A stretch of 48,730 bases of DNA from Treponema sp. (GCA_017963165.1 JAGCTZ010000088.1:1-48730); one strand, 5' to 3'. Shown: positions 25,480-35,869, counted from the first letter of the stretch. Notes: generated from the letters alone by a model not told the origin. Numbers and translations are program-made.

Positions 25480-27072
25480 TTATTTCACTGAAACCTTAAC
25501 GAACTGGCCTATGGCGATAAGTGAGAAATCAAAATCTACTGGATTTCCAGCCTTATCAAGTGCTTTTTCAAAAAGATAGAAGCCCGGTTCATCGGCAATT
25601 GGTTTAATTATACCTTTTACAGACTTTGAAGCCTTTATTTCTGCACCAACTCCCGCCTCTGTAATATAATCTCTTACTGCAGGAATTACATAAATACGGA
25701 TTTCTTCTTTACTGTTAGCGGAAACTATAACAGCCTGTGCCTTTGCACTTGCAAGGATTCCGTCATAAACATTTGCATATTCCCTGGCAATTTCCAGTTT
25801 TGATGCCTCAAAATCCATCTGAAGCTGTTCTTTTTCAGCCTCGTTATCAATATTAATCTGATTAATCTGAGCATTAAGGCTGTCAACTTCTTCTTCCAGA
25901 TCCGAAATTTCTTCTTCAAGAGAATCAATCGTATCATTAAGATCTATCTTTTCATCAGCCATTTTAAGGGCAGTTTCTTCAAACACAACTCCCATACTGT
26001 CTACAAGCTTTCGTGATGCAAGCATATAGGAAGGAACGGAATTTTTATATGGAATCTTTTCCAAAGGCTCGCGCACAGAATTATACAGATTATAAGCATC
26101 CTGAAATTCCATAAGACCTTCCAGTGCCGTATCATCTTCGAGCATGTTTTCATCGCTGAATTTTTCGTAATCAAAAACTTCTGAATATTGTGCGTTAACA
26201 CCTGTTACAACACTCTGAGCTTCATCTCTTGTTAAATCAGGATCAAGCTGAGCAATTTCGTTAATGTATTTTTGAGAAACTTCTGTTAAAGAGCTTCGTA
26301 TCTGATCAGAATTTGTTTTTCGCTCACTGGCAATAGATTTTTGCAGTTCTGCAATTCGTGCTTCGTATTCTTCGGCGAGCTTATTCATTTCAAGCTGATG
26401 AACACGTCTTTCACTGTCGAGTGCCTGTTCCTGCTGACGTGCAGCCTCGAGCTTTGTCGTATCATATTCATCAAGCTGCTTTTTATATTCTGCAAGTTCA
26501 TTTTCGGCAAGCACAAGCTGCGGCTCATATTCCTGATTAATTTCGGCCACAGTTTTTTCATACTCTTCAAGAACGGCAGCTTTTCGTTTATTTACTTCTG
26601 CCTTTGAATCAAGCGAAAGCGATTGAATAAGGAACAAATCACTGTCACGTTTTTCTTCTGCTTTACGAAGGGCAACATCACGATCCGAAATAATGTTTGT
26701 TTTATTTTTCATTGCGGCATCATAATTTGCCTGAACCTTAGAAACAGAATCAAGAAGATTTTTAATATTAAGTCCTTCGAACTCCTGAAGGTTTACTGCA
26801 ATTTTCTGGTTCTGTTTATTAATGTAAGCGGTAATACCCCAGGCAGATAAAAAGACAACAGTAAGACTTATAATAAGGATAAGGACAGAAAATAATGATT
26901 TATTCTTTTTTGTTTTGGCATATTCTTTTTCCAAATCATAAGACTCAGTAGAATTTTCTGTCTGAAGTCTATTTAATTCTTCGTTCAAAAAGAGAAGAAC
27001 TTCTTTGTGTCTCTGGTCTGTACTTTGTTTTGAATTCTTTATTTTGTTGTCATTGTCCATATGCCGTTCCAT
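25480..27072 (-). CDS. Membrane-anchored coiled-coil protein of unknown function
   Basis: A 530-residue protein with an N-terminal cytoplasmic part rich in charged residues (1-58), one membrane helix (about 59-82), then long heptad-rich segments (about 120-290 and 370-430, for example DSLEEEISDLEEEVDSLNAQINQINID). A small C-terminal domain, about 435-530, ends in FDFSLIAIGQFVKVSVK. The first ATG lies inside the cyclase gene, giving a 34-bp overlap; an ATG four codons later (27060) is also possible and better spaced from GGAAGG. The overlap points to cotranslation and a shared function with the adenylate cyclase, perhaps as a membrane scaffold. No family recognised. Confidence 0.75.
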   Translation of the reverse strand: MERHMDNDNKIKNSKQSTDQRHKEVLLFLNEELNRLQTENSTESYDLEKEYAKTKKNKSLFSVLILIISLTVVFLSAWGITAYINKQNQKIAVNLQEFEGLNIKNLLDSVSKVQANYDAAMKNKTNIISDRDVALRKAEEKRDSDLFLIQSLSLDSKAEVNKRKAAVLEEYEKTVAEINQEYEPQLVLAENELAEYKKQLDEYDTTKLEAARQQEQALDSERRVHQLEMNKLAEEYEARIAELQKSIASERKTNSDQIRSSLTEVSQKYINEIAQLDPDLTRDEAQSVVTGVNAQYSEVFDYEKFSDENMLEDDTALEGLMEFQDAYNLYNSVREPLEKIPYKNSVPSYMLASRKLVDSMGVVFEETALKMADEKIDLNDTIDSLEEEISDLEEEVDSLNAQINQINIDNEAEKEQLQMDFEASKLEIAREYANVYDGILASAKAQAVIVSANSKEEIRIYVIPAVRDYITEAGVGAEIKASKSVKGIIKPIADEPGFYLFEKALDKAGNPVDFDFSLIAIGQFVKVSVK

Positions 27073-28736
27073 CCTTCCGGTGCGCTCTTATTACCCATTC
27101 GTTCAAGGAAAACTTCTGTAAGTTCCGGTAAATCCGAAGTCTTAAATTTCTTTCTTGCACTCTTCCAGTCGCCGTTATAGTAGGCCTCAAGACCTTCTTC
27201 AAACAAATCATATTTTGGAAGCAGTTCACTATCCATTTCATTTGTATCAAACGGGAAGTAAATCTTCTTACCCTGAGTTTTTCCTTTTACCTGAACCGTA
27301 TCAATTTCATAGAATTTATAGCGGGCTGTTTCGGCAAGAACTTCGTCCTTTATATAACCCGAAACAATTACAGGCAGATGATAGATTCTTGTTAGTCCCT
27401 CCAAACGTGATGCAGAGTTTACGTTATCACCGATTACAGTATTTGCCATATGTTCATTAGAACCGATATTTCCATAGAAAACGTTACCGCCATCAATACC
27501 TACTCCGACATCGAGCGAAACAGCAACAAAAATCTTTTCCTCTGATTCTGTAAGCTTTCGTTTCTTTTCAATTTCTTCGCGTCGCTTTTTCATTGTTGTA
27601 CGCAGGGCTGCAGTTGCATGTGTAATATCCCAGGCTGCAAGGATTGCATTGTAAGATTTGCTTTTGCTTGATTCCAGAGTTCCATAAACAGCAAGAATTG
27701 CATCACCAATAATAGAACCAACTACACCATAGTTTTCATGAACATTATGAATAACCCTGTTGTAGTGAACGTTCAAAACGTCAATGATATCATTGCCCAA
27801 AGTTTCTGTTCTATAAGTAAAGCTCTTGATATCAGAGAAAAGCATTGCAAGCTCACGCTGACTTCCTTCAAGACCAATACCCTGATCACTATAAGCTTTT
27901 GCAACAACATCCTTTGGAACAAATTTCTGGAAGGTTCCAAGAAGATTATTTACAGAAGATGAAAGTGTATTAAACGAAGCAGCAAGATAAGTAATGTCAT
28001 CGTTGCGGGCATGAGATAAATCAATAAGTTCAAGCCGCTTGTGCTGCTGCATTTCATAAAGATCTTTTGTAATAATTGTTACAGGCTTAAATTCATGACG
28101 AAGAATTATCCATCCTATAACAACAAAGGCAACTGTAAGAATAACAATAATCAAAAGTGTATAAAGATAAACGTTCTTTGTATTTGCATCAAGGTCGGAA
28201 CGTTTTTCGGCGCGGATAAGATAATAATTCCAGTCTGGCTGATATTTATAAACTCCAAAATAATCGCCATCCTGATTTGTAAAATTGATTGAACCTTCTT
28301 TTTTATCATTATCAAAATCTGTATTAATTTTTTCTAGAGTCTCTTTGTCGTAAAAGTCTTTCCATTCAGTCAGGTTGTTATTACATGCAGAAAAAATAAT
28401 CTGACCGTTTTGTTTTACACCAATTGCAACGCTGTTTTTATTCGAAAAACCAGATTCTGCAACATTGCGGAGAGCCTCCAGAGATTCTTCCTTGTTTTCG
28501 GAATAATTGTAAATCTGGAATTGATTCGTGGCATTAGTATAGAGTTCCTTCAGCTGTTCAACCATGATTGTGTTATTAAGGTTGATTATCTGCTTCTTTG
28601 AAAGCTGAATTGAAAGAAAATTTGTTGCAAAATTGGAAAGAAGTATAATCGTAATGAAAATAAGAAGAATTTTTAGACCTATAGGTACAATTCTTGTCTT
28701 ACCAACTTTTGAAAAGAAACCTTTTTTTTGGGACAT
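27039..28736 (-). CDS. Membrane adenylate/guanylate cyclase (class III) with sensor domain and HAMP
   Basis: A 565-residue signalling protein. Membrane helix one is about 18-42. An extracytoplasmic Cache-like sensor runs to about 188, helix two about 188-212, then a HAMP linker (FKPVTIITKDLYEMQ) to about 265. The class III cyclase domain follows, with metal-binding Asp302 in AMLFSDIKSFT and Asp345 in SIIGDAILAVYG, the conserved GVGIDGGNVFYGNIGS block and TVIGDNVNSASRLEGL. A short helical tail follows the cyclase domain. It would turn a periplasmic signal into cAMP. GGAGGAGC sits just before the ATG. It is cotranscribed with the coiled-coil gene at 25480. Confidence 0.92.
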   Translation of the reverse strand: MSQKKGFFSKVGKTRIVPIGLKILLIFITIILLSNFATNFLSIQLSKKQIINLNNTIMVEQLKELYTNATNQFQIYNYSENKEESLEALRNVAESGFSNKNSVAIGVKQNGQIIFSACNNNLTEWKDFYDKETLEKINTDFDNDKKEGSINFTNQDGDYFGVYKYQPDWNYYLIRAEKRSDLDANTKNVYLYTLLIIVILTVAFVVIGWIILRHEFKPVTIITKDLYEMQQHKRLELIDLSHARNDDITYLAASFNTLSSSVNNLLGTFQKFVPKDVVAKAYSDQGIGLEGSQRELAMLFSDIKSFTYRTETLGNDIIDVLNVHYNRVIHNVHENYGVVGSIIGDAILAVYGTLESSKSKSYNAILAAWDITHATAALRTTMKKRREEIEKKRKLTESEEKIFVAVSLDVGVGIDGGNVFYGNIGSNEHMANTVIGDNVNSASRLEGLTRIYHLPVIVSGYIKDEVLAETARYKFYEIDTVQVKGKTQGKKIYFPFDTNEMDSELLPKYDLFEEGLEAYYNGDWKSARKKFKTSDLPELTEVFLERMGNKSAPEGWNGIWTMTTK

Positions 28737-28830
28737 TAAAGCTCCTCCATATGTATCATAGGGGATTTGTACTATACAATATAATTGTAAATCAATTGAA
28801 CAAATTTCGCAATGTTATTATTCTTATAAT

Positions 28831-30483
28831 ATGAAAAAAAATGATGTGACCGAACAAAACAAATCCGGTAAATCCATTGTACGTTCCGGACTGATACTTT
28901 CGCTCATGACCTTCGCATCCCGCATTATGGGACTTATCCGCGAAATGACAAAAGCCTCTTTTCTGGGAACCGGCTTTTATTCTGACTGTTTTTCCGTTGC
29001 TTTTTTAATTCCAAATCTTTTAAGAAAGCTTTTTGCCGAAGGCTCTGTTACTGTTGCTTTTGTCCCGACTTTTAAATCTTATCTTGAAAAAGGTGATGAT
29101 GAACAAAACCGCAAAGATACTCAGGATTTTATAAACAGTACTATAACTCTTGTTTCTTTTTTGACGGTATGCATTGTCGTTATAGGAATTATAATTACTC
29201 CGCTGCTAACATCATTTTTCTGTAAAAAGCCTGCTGATACGGGCGCTTCAAACTACGCAGAACTTGTTCAATACTGGCTGTTACAAAAACAGGAAATTAC
29301 ATTTCTTTCCCGCATAATGTTCCCGTACCTGTTCTTTATTTCTATTGCCGCACTTTTTCAGGGAATTTTAAATGGATGTAAGATTTTTGCTCCTTCCGGC
29401 TTTACACCTGTTATGTTTAATGGAATTGTTGTTCTGGGAACATATCTTCTTGCACCTCATACAGAAAATCCTGCAAGAGCAATGGCTATTGGAGTTGTAA
29501 GTGGTGGTTGTATCCAGGCATTGTTTCAGTGGCCGTTTATAAGAAAGACTGGCTTTCGCACAGGATTAACTTCGCTGCGAAAAACCTTTTCTAACCCGGG
29601 AACACGTAAAGTAATTGCACTGGTTATTCCTACAATTATTGGAATGGCTGCCTACCAGCTTAATGATGCAGTTTCTACAGCAATGGCTAACCGCGCCGGA
29701 GAAGGAATTACTTCGAGTCTTGGTTTTAGTCTGCGACTACAGGAACTTATTCTGGGAATTTTTGCAGTTACTATTGGAACAGTAATTCTGCCAGATATGA
29801 GCGGACTTGCAAGCAATCAGAAATGGAAAGAATTTAACAACATGCTTATTCAGGCAATGAAAATCATGATTGTTATTTCCATTCCGGTAACAGCCTACTC
29901 TCTTATTGCCGGAAGAGAAATTATTACGCTTGTCTACAAAAACAATATGTTTGATGAACGGTCGGTAGAACTTACGCTTGGGGAATTCCGCTTTCATATT
30001 GCGGGACTTCTTTTTATTGCGCTAAACAGAATAATTGGGCCTGCCTTTTATGCACAGAAAAATTCCAAACTGCCAACTCTAGCCGGTATCATAAGCTTTG
30101 GAGCAAACATTCTGCTCGTATTAGCATTTACAAAACCTTTCGGCGGAAACGGAATTGCTTGTGCTTTAAGTATCGCAAGTTTTGTAAATACAGTATTCCT
30201 ATTTATTTTTATGAAAAAACTTGGCACAATGGAAACACGCCGCATAGTTATAAGCAATCTGTTTTATGCGCTGAAAATTACTGTGATGTCTGTAATTGCT
30301 GCAATTCCATGCTGGTTTCTGCGCCCTATCTTACTGAATGCATTTGATGGACACGGAAGACTTTTAAGTGCAGGAGTACCGCTTGCAATACTTGCAGTTG
30401 TTTTTGCAGTAATTGGCATTCTTGAACTTATAATTACAAAAGATGAAATCGCAATAAGTATAATCAAAAGGGGAAAAAAATGA
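28831..30483 (+). CDS. murJ: Lipid II flippase MurJ
   Basis: A 550-residue polytopic membrane protein of the MOP/MviN superfamily that flips lipid II across the inner membrane for peptidoglycan synthesis. Motifs: SGLILSLMTFASRIMGLIREMTKA near the start, FLIPNLLRKLFAEGSVTVAFVPTF, and NRIIGPAFYAQKNSKLPT. About 14 hydrophobic segments are seen. A TATAAT (28825-28830) touches the ATG directly, which would put the transcript start inside the ORF. A GTG five codons on (28846) may therefore be the true start, or the mRNA begins further upstream. The stop overlaps the next gene as ATGA. Confidence 0.93.
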   Translation: MKKNDVTEQNKSGKSIVRSGLILSLMTFASRIMGLIREMTKASFLGTGFYSDCFSVAFLIPNLLRKLFAEGSVTVAFVPTFKSYLEKGDDEQNRKDTQDFINSTITLVSFLTVCIVVIGIIITPLLTSFFCKKPADTGASNYAELVQYWLLQKQEITFLSRIMFPYLFFISIAALFQGILNGCKIFAPSGFTPVMFNGIVVLGTYLLAPHTENPARAMAIGVVSGGCIQALFQWPFIRKTGFRTGLTSLRKTFSNPGTRKVIALVIPTIIGMAAYQLNDAVSTAMANRAGEGITSSLGFSLRLQELILGIFAVTIGTVILPDMSGLASNQKWKEFNNMLIQAMKIMIVISIPVTAYSLIAGREIITLVYKNNMFDERSVELTLGEFRFHIAGLLFIALNRIIGPAFYAQKNSKLPTLAGIISFGANILLVLAFTKPFGGNGIACALSIASFVNTVFLFIFMKKLGTMETRRIVISNLFYALKITVMSVIAAIPCWFLRPILLNAFDGHGRLLSAGVPLAILAVVFAVIGILELIITKDEIAISIIKRGKK

Positions 30484-31631
30484 AAAACTATTCAAAAGAC
30501 GAAATGAAACAAATTTATGAAACACGACGCATGCGCATCGCCGAATATCTTAGAGAAAACGAAATCGGTGCGGTAGTTTATATCGACTCAGAAGAACACC
30601 GTGATCCTGCTATTCCATATCTTACAGGTCACAATGCCGATGCAGTTCTCATTATTTTCAGTGATGGTTTTACTTACCTTATTCCGTGGGATGAAAATCT
30701 TGCAAAGAAAAATGCTTTTTATGACAAGCTTGTACCTTACACACGCTATAAAAACAAGGACACAGATGCTGTCCGGGCCATTTTAAATGTTGGTTACACT
30801 CACGGTGTAAACAGCAAAGTTGAACTCCCACCATATCTTACATATCCACAATATCTTCATTTTATTGATGCACTGAACAATTATGACTGCCGCTGCAAGG
30901 AAGAAGGTGTTCACAGTTTTACAGTAGACTGTCGTGTCTGCAAGGATGAATACGAAATTGAATGTACCCGCGAAGCAGCCCGCATTGGAGATTTGATTAT
31001 TGATAAAATTGAAGCAGGCATAAAGGACGGCACAATAAAAACAGAAATGGATGTTGCTCTTTTTATAGAACGTGAATGCCGCGAACATGGTTGTCAACGA
31101 ACAGGCTTTGACACGCTAGCAGCCGGCCCAACCCGAAGCTTTGCAATTCATGCTTTTCCAGGATATACAAATGCTCCATGGCCAGCAAAAGGTCTTTCTA
31201 TTCTTGATTTTGGAGTTGTATACAGAGGCTACACAAGCGACACAACAATTACAGTTGCAAAAGGAAAGCTTTCACCAGAACAGAAAAAGCAGCTGGAGCT
31301 TGTTCAGAAAGCATACGACGAATGTCTTAAACTGTACACTCCAGAACACACAATTCAGGAAGCAGCAAAACGCGCCGACTATGTTTTTTCAACAGCAAAA
31401 AGAAAAATGCCGCATACACTTGGTCACGGCATTGGACTTGAGATTCATGAATATCCGAGAGTCAGTACAAAAATGCCCGCTGACCTGCACTTTAAGCCCG
31501 GCATGATTTTAACTCTTGAACCAGGTCTTTACGATGAAGCTCTGGGCGGCACACGTCTGGAAAACGACATCTTAATTACAGAAAATGGCCCGGAAGTTAT
31601 AACACATTCCAGAATCATTATTCTAAAATAA
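30480..31631 (+). CDS. M24-family Xaa-Pro aminopeptidase
   Basis: A 383-residue metallopeptidase. The N-terminal creatinase-type domain (about 1-150) is followed by the pita-bread catalytic domain. Metal ligands can be placed by motif: Asp in ILDFGVVYRGYTSDTTITV (two Asp), His in HTLGHGIGLEIHE, Glu in LTLEPGLY and Glu in GGTRLENDILIT. It removes N-terminal residues next to proline from cytosolic peptides. The start codon overlaps the murJ stop and there is a GGGG-rich sequence 8 bases upstream. The stop is one base from that of the convergent TPR gene. Prolidase is a possible alternative activity. Confidence 0.9.
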   Translation: MKNYSKDEMKQIYETRRMRIAEYLRENEIGAVVYIDSEEHRDPAIPYLTGHNADAVLIIFSDGFTYLIPWDENLAKKNAFYDKLVPYTRYKNKDTDAVRAILNVGYTHGVNSKVELPPYLTYPQYLHFIDALNNYDCRCKEEGVHSFTVDCRVCKDEYEIECTREAARIGDLIIDKIEAGIKDGTIKTEMDVALFIERECREHGCQRTGFDTLAAGPTRSFAIHAFPGYTNAPWPAKGLSILDFGVVYRGYTSDTTITVAKGKLSPEQKKQLELVQKAYDECLKLYTPEHTIQEAAKRADYVFSTAKRKMPHTLGHGIGLEIHEYPRVSTKMPADLHFKPGMILTLEPGLYDEALGGTRLENDILITENGPEVITHSRIIILK

Positions 31632-31632
31632 A

Positions 31633-34320
31633 TTAGAATATCTGAATGCTGTTTTCTGCAAGTTCAATTTTCTCCAGGATATTATCAATACTGTTGCACA
31701 TAGCATCAGCCAGATACTCATCATCAAGATCGTTCGAAAGTTTCTTCATGCATTTGAAGACCTTTCTAAGCTCATGATTTGTAACTGCAAATACGTTCTG
31801 TGACACTGCATCTAAATTAGCCTCGCCTAACAAACCAGCTTTCTTAAGCGAAAGTGCAGTTTTTAAAAGTCCCGGAATACCAGACATTTTGGCGATAATA
31901 TATTCCATCTTTAATCTTATTGGACTTGCAAGGAAATCTTCTTTTTCTTTTTCAGGAAGATAATGACAAAGTTCGATAAGTTTTTTAAACAACTCAATTT
32001 CTGCAACATTTTCAATAGCAGTATCATCGTCCGCAAGAATTTTTTCGATTGTCGGGAGCAGATCTTCGGCAGTACTCATAAGACTCTTTACAGAACTCTG
32101 ACCACTATTGTCACGCTCCTGTTCAAGCTCTTCAACCTTGCGTCGCATTGCATCCATTTCTTCTGCATACTGCTGTTCCATCTGTCTGATTTGTTCTTCA
32201 CGCTGCTGATCACGCAAAGCCTGTTCCTGTGCGTTATATTGAGCAAGTTCGTTAGCCTGCTTTACAGTATCCATCGCTCTTGTTGCTGTATCCATCATTG
32301 TTGTTGCAAAAGAACCGGCAGGACTTCTTGAAGCCATTGCCTGATTTGGATTAGCCTCTGGATTTGAACCGAACGGATCAGGCATTTTGTTAATATCAAA
32401 TTCGTCAGCATCATCGGCGTATGCGTTAGTCTCATCAAACTGCCCAAAATCAAAGCTGTCACTGTCACCATTATCAGACGCATCAGAAACAGAAGGAACT
32501 CCTTCACTTCCACCATCACCGGCAACATTAGTCATTCCAAAACCGTTAGTTGCATCTACAGAATCATCTTCCTCAATTTTTCCTACAAGTCTATCTCTAT
32601 CAGAAAGTGGATCTGCTTCAATATCATAAGGAGAAAGATTTTCATCCTTTTTAAGTGCTTCTGCATCAACAGTTTCTTCTTCGGAAACTTCGTCGGAATC
32701 ATCAAAAAATTCACCTTCTTCTTCCTGCAAAGCTTCCTGCATTGGAACGTTGTCGCCCATTGATTCAAAATCAAAATTTTCTTCCTGTTTTGGTTCTTCA
32801 GGAGTTACTTCAGGAACCTCTTCTATAGCTTCTGTATCTACAGTCTCTTCGACAATTTCCGGCTCCACAACAACCTGCTCTTGAGTTTCTTCCGGTTCTT
32901 CTGGAACGGGAGGCTTATTCATAAGCTCCTGCAAAGATTGAATCTGTTTATCTGCAAGAACATTTGGACGGCGAAGGTTACGGCTCTTGTCATAAGAATC
33001 AATTGCCTTCTGAACCTGGCCACCCTTTGAATAAATCTTTCCAAGCATATTATAGCCGTCAGGATTTCTCATATCATAAGCAACATATTCTTTTGCATAA
33101 CGTTCTGCGTTTTCTGTTTTTCCAACCTGATTATAACGTTCTGCAGCAGAAAGAAGATATGATTTATAATTTCTATTTACATTATTAATTTTCTTATAGC
33201 ACTGCTCTGCCTGTTTTTCTTCATCACGACAGATAAGATACTGACCATACAAATCAAGAACCTGAGGGTCTTCCTTATCTTCGCCGTAAAGCTCTTTTAC
33301 ATTAGTTCCCGCTGCATCAATCTGATTTGCAGAAAGCAATGTCTGAACATAACGCTTTTTTACATCTTTATCATCCGGGTAAATTTCAAGAGCATCAAGG
33401 ACTGTTTCAAGTGCTTCCTGTGACTTTTCGCCTTTTTCCAGAGCTTCTGCAAGTCCCATAAGAATCTGGATATCCTGATTATCAACCTTCTTTGCGCGTT
33501 TAAAAGTTTTTTCAGCAGAATCATAATCATACTGATCAAGATAAATGCTTCCTAACATTGAAAGAAGCTTTGTATCATTTGGATAAAGCTCAATTGAATG
33601 CTTTACAAGATCAGAAGCTTCCTTTGACTTCTGGCATTTTACAAGAAGATTACTATAGTCTTTTATTGCATCAACCCAACCCGGTTTTGCTTTAAGAGCA
33701 TTTTCAAAACAACGGATTGAATCTGTATACATTTTCGCCTTTCTAAAGCAGCGTGCAAGATTGTAATTCAAAATCGGGTGATTCGGATCTATCTGAAGTC
33801 CACGCTTAAAAGCCGCAATTGATTTTTCATATTCTTTCTTTTCAAGATAAATTGCACCAAGATGATTATAAGCAAGAACATCAGAAGGATTTTCGTTTAC
33901 AACAGAAGAAAAAGCTTCGATTGCATCATCCCAGTTTCCCATTTCGCGATATGTAAAACCAAGGTTATAATTTACATCAGCAGTTTGACGACCTTCATCA
34001 ACGGCACGTTCAAGAATCTCAATCGATTCTTCATAGCGCTTAAGACGACGGTAAATTGCACCAAGGCTCGTCATTGCATCAATATAATGAGGATAGAACG
34101 TAATAATCTGTTCGTAATATGGGATTGCCTTTTCATCTTCTCCATTCTTTACATAAATAGAGCCAAGTTCCTTAAGGTAATCAACATTCGAAGGGTCACC
34201 CTTAAGCAGCTGTTTATACAATCTTGCCGCTGTCGGAAAATCACGGGCAATTACTGCGCCCTGAGCTCTTGTAAGTACAAGATTTTTTTCATTTACGTTG
34301 TTAACGAATTTTTTTGCCAT
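31633..34320 (-). CDS. Cytoplasmic TPR protein with acidic linker, 895 residues
   Basis: A large protein with no signal peptide. Residues about 15-460 are tandem TPRs with clear unit signatures, for example YYEQIITFYPHYIDAMTSLGAIY, NYNLGFTYREMGNWDDAIEAF and YLEKKEYEKSIAAFKRGLQIDPNHP. Residues 480-690 are Glu/Asp/Ser-rich and probably disordered. Around 700-745 there is a Gln/Glu-rich coiled coil (QQREEQIRQMEQQYAEEMDAM). A final helical domain (about 760-895) is unfamiliar. It follows the LamG gene by 13 bp, with a GGGAG ribosome site. It looks like a spirochaete-specific interaction scaffold; the function is unknown. Confidence 0.8.
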   Translation of the reverse strand: MAKKFVNNVNEKNLVLTRAQGAVIARDFPTAARLYKQLLKGDPSNVDYLKELGSIYVKNGEDEKAIPYYEQIITFYPHYIDAMTSLGAIYRRLKRYEESIEILERAVDEGRQTADVNYNLGFTYREMGNWDDAIEAFSSVVNENPSDVLAYNHLGAIYLEKKEYEKSIAAFKRGLQIDPNHPILNYNLARCFRKAKMYTDSIRCFENALKAKPGWVDAIKDYSNLLVKCQKSKEASDLVKHSIELYPNDTKLLSMLGSIYLDQYDYDSAEKTFKRAKKVDNQDIQILMGLAEALEKGEKSQEALETVLDALEIYPDDKDVKKRYVQTLLSANQIDAAGTNVKELYGEDKEDPQVLDLYGQYLICRDEEKQAEQCYKKINNVNRNYKSYLLSAAERYNQVGKTENAERYAKEYVAYDMRNPDGYNMLGKIYSKGGQVQKAIDSYDKSRNLRRPNVLADKQIQSLQELMNKPPVPEEPEETQEQVVVEPEIVEETVDTEAIEEVPEVTPEEPKQEENFDFESMGDNVPMQEALQEEEGEFFDDSDEVSEEETVDAEALKKDENLSPYDIEADPLSDRDRLVGKIEEDDSVDATNGFGMTNVAGDGGSEGVPSVSDASDNGDSDSFDFGQFDETNAYADDADEFDINKMPDPFGSNPEANPNQAMASRSPAGSFATTMMDTATRAMDTVKQANELAQYNAQEQALRDQQREEQIRQMEQQYAEEMDAMRRKVEELEQERDNSGQSSVKSLMSTAEDLLPTIEKILADDDTAIENVAEIELFKKLIELCHYLPEKEKEDFLASPIRLKMEYIIAKMSGIPGLLKTALSLKKAGLLGEANLDAVSQNVFAVTNHELRKVFKCMKKLSNDLDDEYLADAMCNSIDNILEKIELAENSIQIF

Positions 34321-34333
34321 TTTTTTCTCCCAC

Positions 34334-35869
34334 CTATTCTCCTAACCTTTTTAATGGTCGCGCAAAAACTTCTTTAGAAAGCGGTCCTATAATCCTGTCA
34401 TCAAGCGAAGACCAGGAAGCTACCGCAAAATAATATATTTTTCCATTTTCTAAACCTGTAAGAGTATAACTTGTTGTATTTCCTACATTTACAGGTGATG
34501 GACCTTCGATTGCAACTCGTCCAAGATACTCGCCGGGTCTGTTTCCATAATAGATATAATAACCGCCTGCAGTATCATCTACAGAATAATTCCATTTTAA
34601 AGTTACACTGCCGTTTCCAGCTTCTGCTTTTACAGTAAATGGAGGAAGCGGAACTGGAAGCTCATTAAAATCAAGTGTGATTTGCGTTACCGAAGGAGAA
34701 ACTGCACCGTTTCCATCCGGGTACATTTCGCAGGCAACCTGAAAATACATTCCAGAAACACCGTCTATTGCTTTTCCACTTTCTACAGGCTTCCATTCAG
34801 GATACGAATCTGTCCAGTTAAAGTAATTGTCACCCGAGCGCACAAAAAAGCTTACTTCTGTCTGAGCCGGAACATTCATTTCGGCTGTAAGGCAATTTAA
34901 TCTAGAACCGGTTGAAACTACAATCGGAGTTGTTTCAAAACGACCACCCGCAGGCTGATAAAGCATTCTTCCAAGAGCACCCGCAGCTTCTGCCGACTGA
35001 TAATCCGGCGGAGAATACGGTCTTCTTAAAATTCTGATTTCATCAATTTTTCCGGTATATTCATTACAGAATTCAAGCTGTGAAGGTGTTCCCATAACAA
35101 CAAGATAAACTTCACCGTTTTCTCTGCCATTTGAAGTAATATAAATTATATCTTCTGTTATTCCATTTACAAGATATTCAAGAATTCCTGTTTCGCAATC
35201 ATAACTTAAAGCATGATATGACCAGGAATCAGGAATAATAGTAGATGAACCCTTCAGATGAATTTCGCCGTTTCCATCCGGGCCGCTATAAGAATCAAAA
35301 AGATTTGATATAGTCCAGTTAAGATGTCCGCCGTCAAAAAGACAGTTTATAAGCTGATAAACAAGTCTTCCGCGAACATTTTTTGAAGATTCCCAATTAA
35401 TTATTGTTTCACCGTTTTCTGCCAGCGAAGGACAAAGCCAGAATTCAATTGAAAAAGAACCCATAAGTCCTTCAGAACCAAAAAAAGTACCTGGTTTTCC
35501 AAGAACGCTCAAACCGCCTATATTACGGCTCAAACCAGCCGATTTTTCTATAAGAGATTGACTTGAAAGCTTAAGATTATTTGTTACAACCTCATAACTA
35601 CCGGCTGAAACAGGATTTGAAGGATCCTCAAAATCGATAAGAAGATCTGTATAATCATCAAAAACAAAGGAATTTGTGGCAAGCTCTATACAATCATAGC
35701 CAAAACGGCCTTTTCCTGTTGTGATATTTTCTTCATACTTAAAAGCAGGCCAGCCGCCTTTCCCACCGAGAACAATCTGCTTAGATTCTGCAAAAACAGT
35801 CGTATTAATGACTGCAAAAATCATACTGACGGTGGCAAAAACCACTGTCTTTTTTAATAATTTTTTCAT
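34334..35869 (-). CDS. Secreted LamG/concanavalin-fold protein with FN3 domain
   Basis: A 511-residue exported protein. Residues 1-27 are a signal peptide (ending TTVFAES). A jelly-roll LamG-type domain spans about 90-290 (FSIEFWLCPSLAENGETIINW ... HYHALSYDCETGILEYLVNG-like region, then YTGKIDEIRILRRPY, the usual closing strand). Residues about 410-500 form a fibronectin type III domain (PPFTVKAEAGNGSVTLKWNYSVDDTAGGYYIYYG ... TSYTLTGLENGKIYYFAVASWS). These folds bind carbohydrate or matrix surfaces. Upstream there is only a weak ribosome site. It is first gene of a two-gene unit with the TPR protein. The ligand is unknown. Confidence 0.82.
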   Translation of the reverse strand: MKKLLKKTVVFATVSMIFAVINTTVFAESKQIVLGGKGGWPAFKYEENITTGKGRFGYDCIELATNSFVFDDYTDLLIDFEDPSNPVSAGSYEVVTNNLKLSSQSLIEKSAGLSRNIGGLSVLGKPGTFFGSEGLMGSFSIEFWLCPSLAENGETIINWESSKNVRGRLVYQLINCLFDGGHLNWTISNLFDSYSGPDGNGEIHLKGSSTIIPDSWSYHALSYDCETGILEYLVNGITEDIIYITSNGRENGEVYLVVMGTPSQLEFCNEYTGKIDEIRILRRPYSPPDYQSAEAAGALGRMLYQPAGGRFETTPIVVSTGSRLNCLTAEMNVPAQTEVSFFVRSGDNYFNWTDSYPEWKPVESGKAIDGVSGMYFQVACEMYPDGNGAVSPSVTQITLDFNELPVPLPPFTVKAEAGNGSVTLKWNYSVDDTAGGYYIYYGNRPGEYLGRVAIEGPSPVNVGNTTSYTLTGLENGKIYYFAVASWSSLDDRIIGPLSKEVFARPLKRLGE

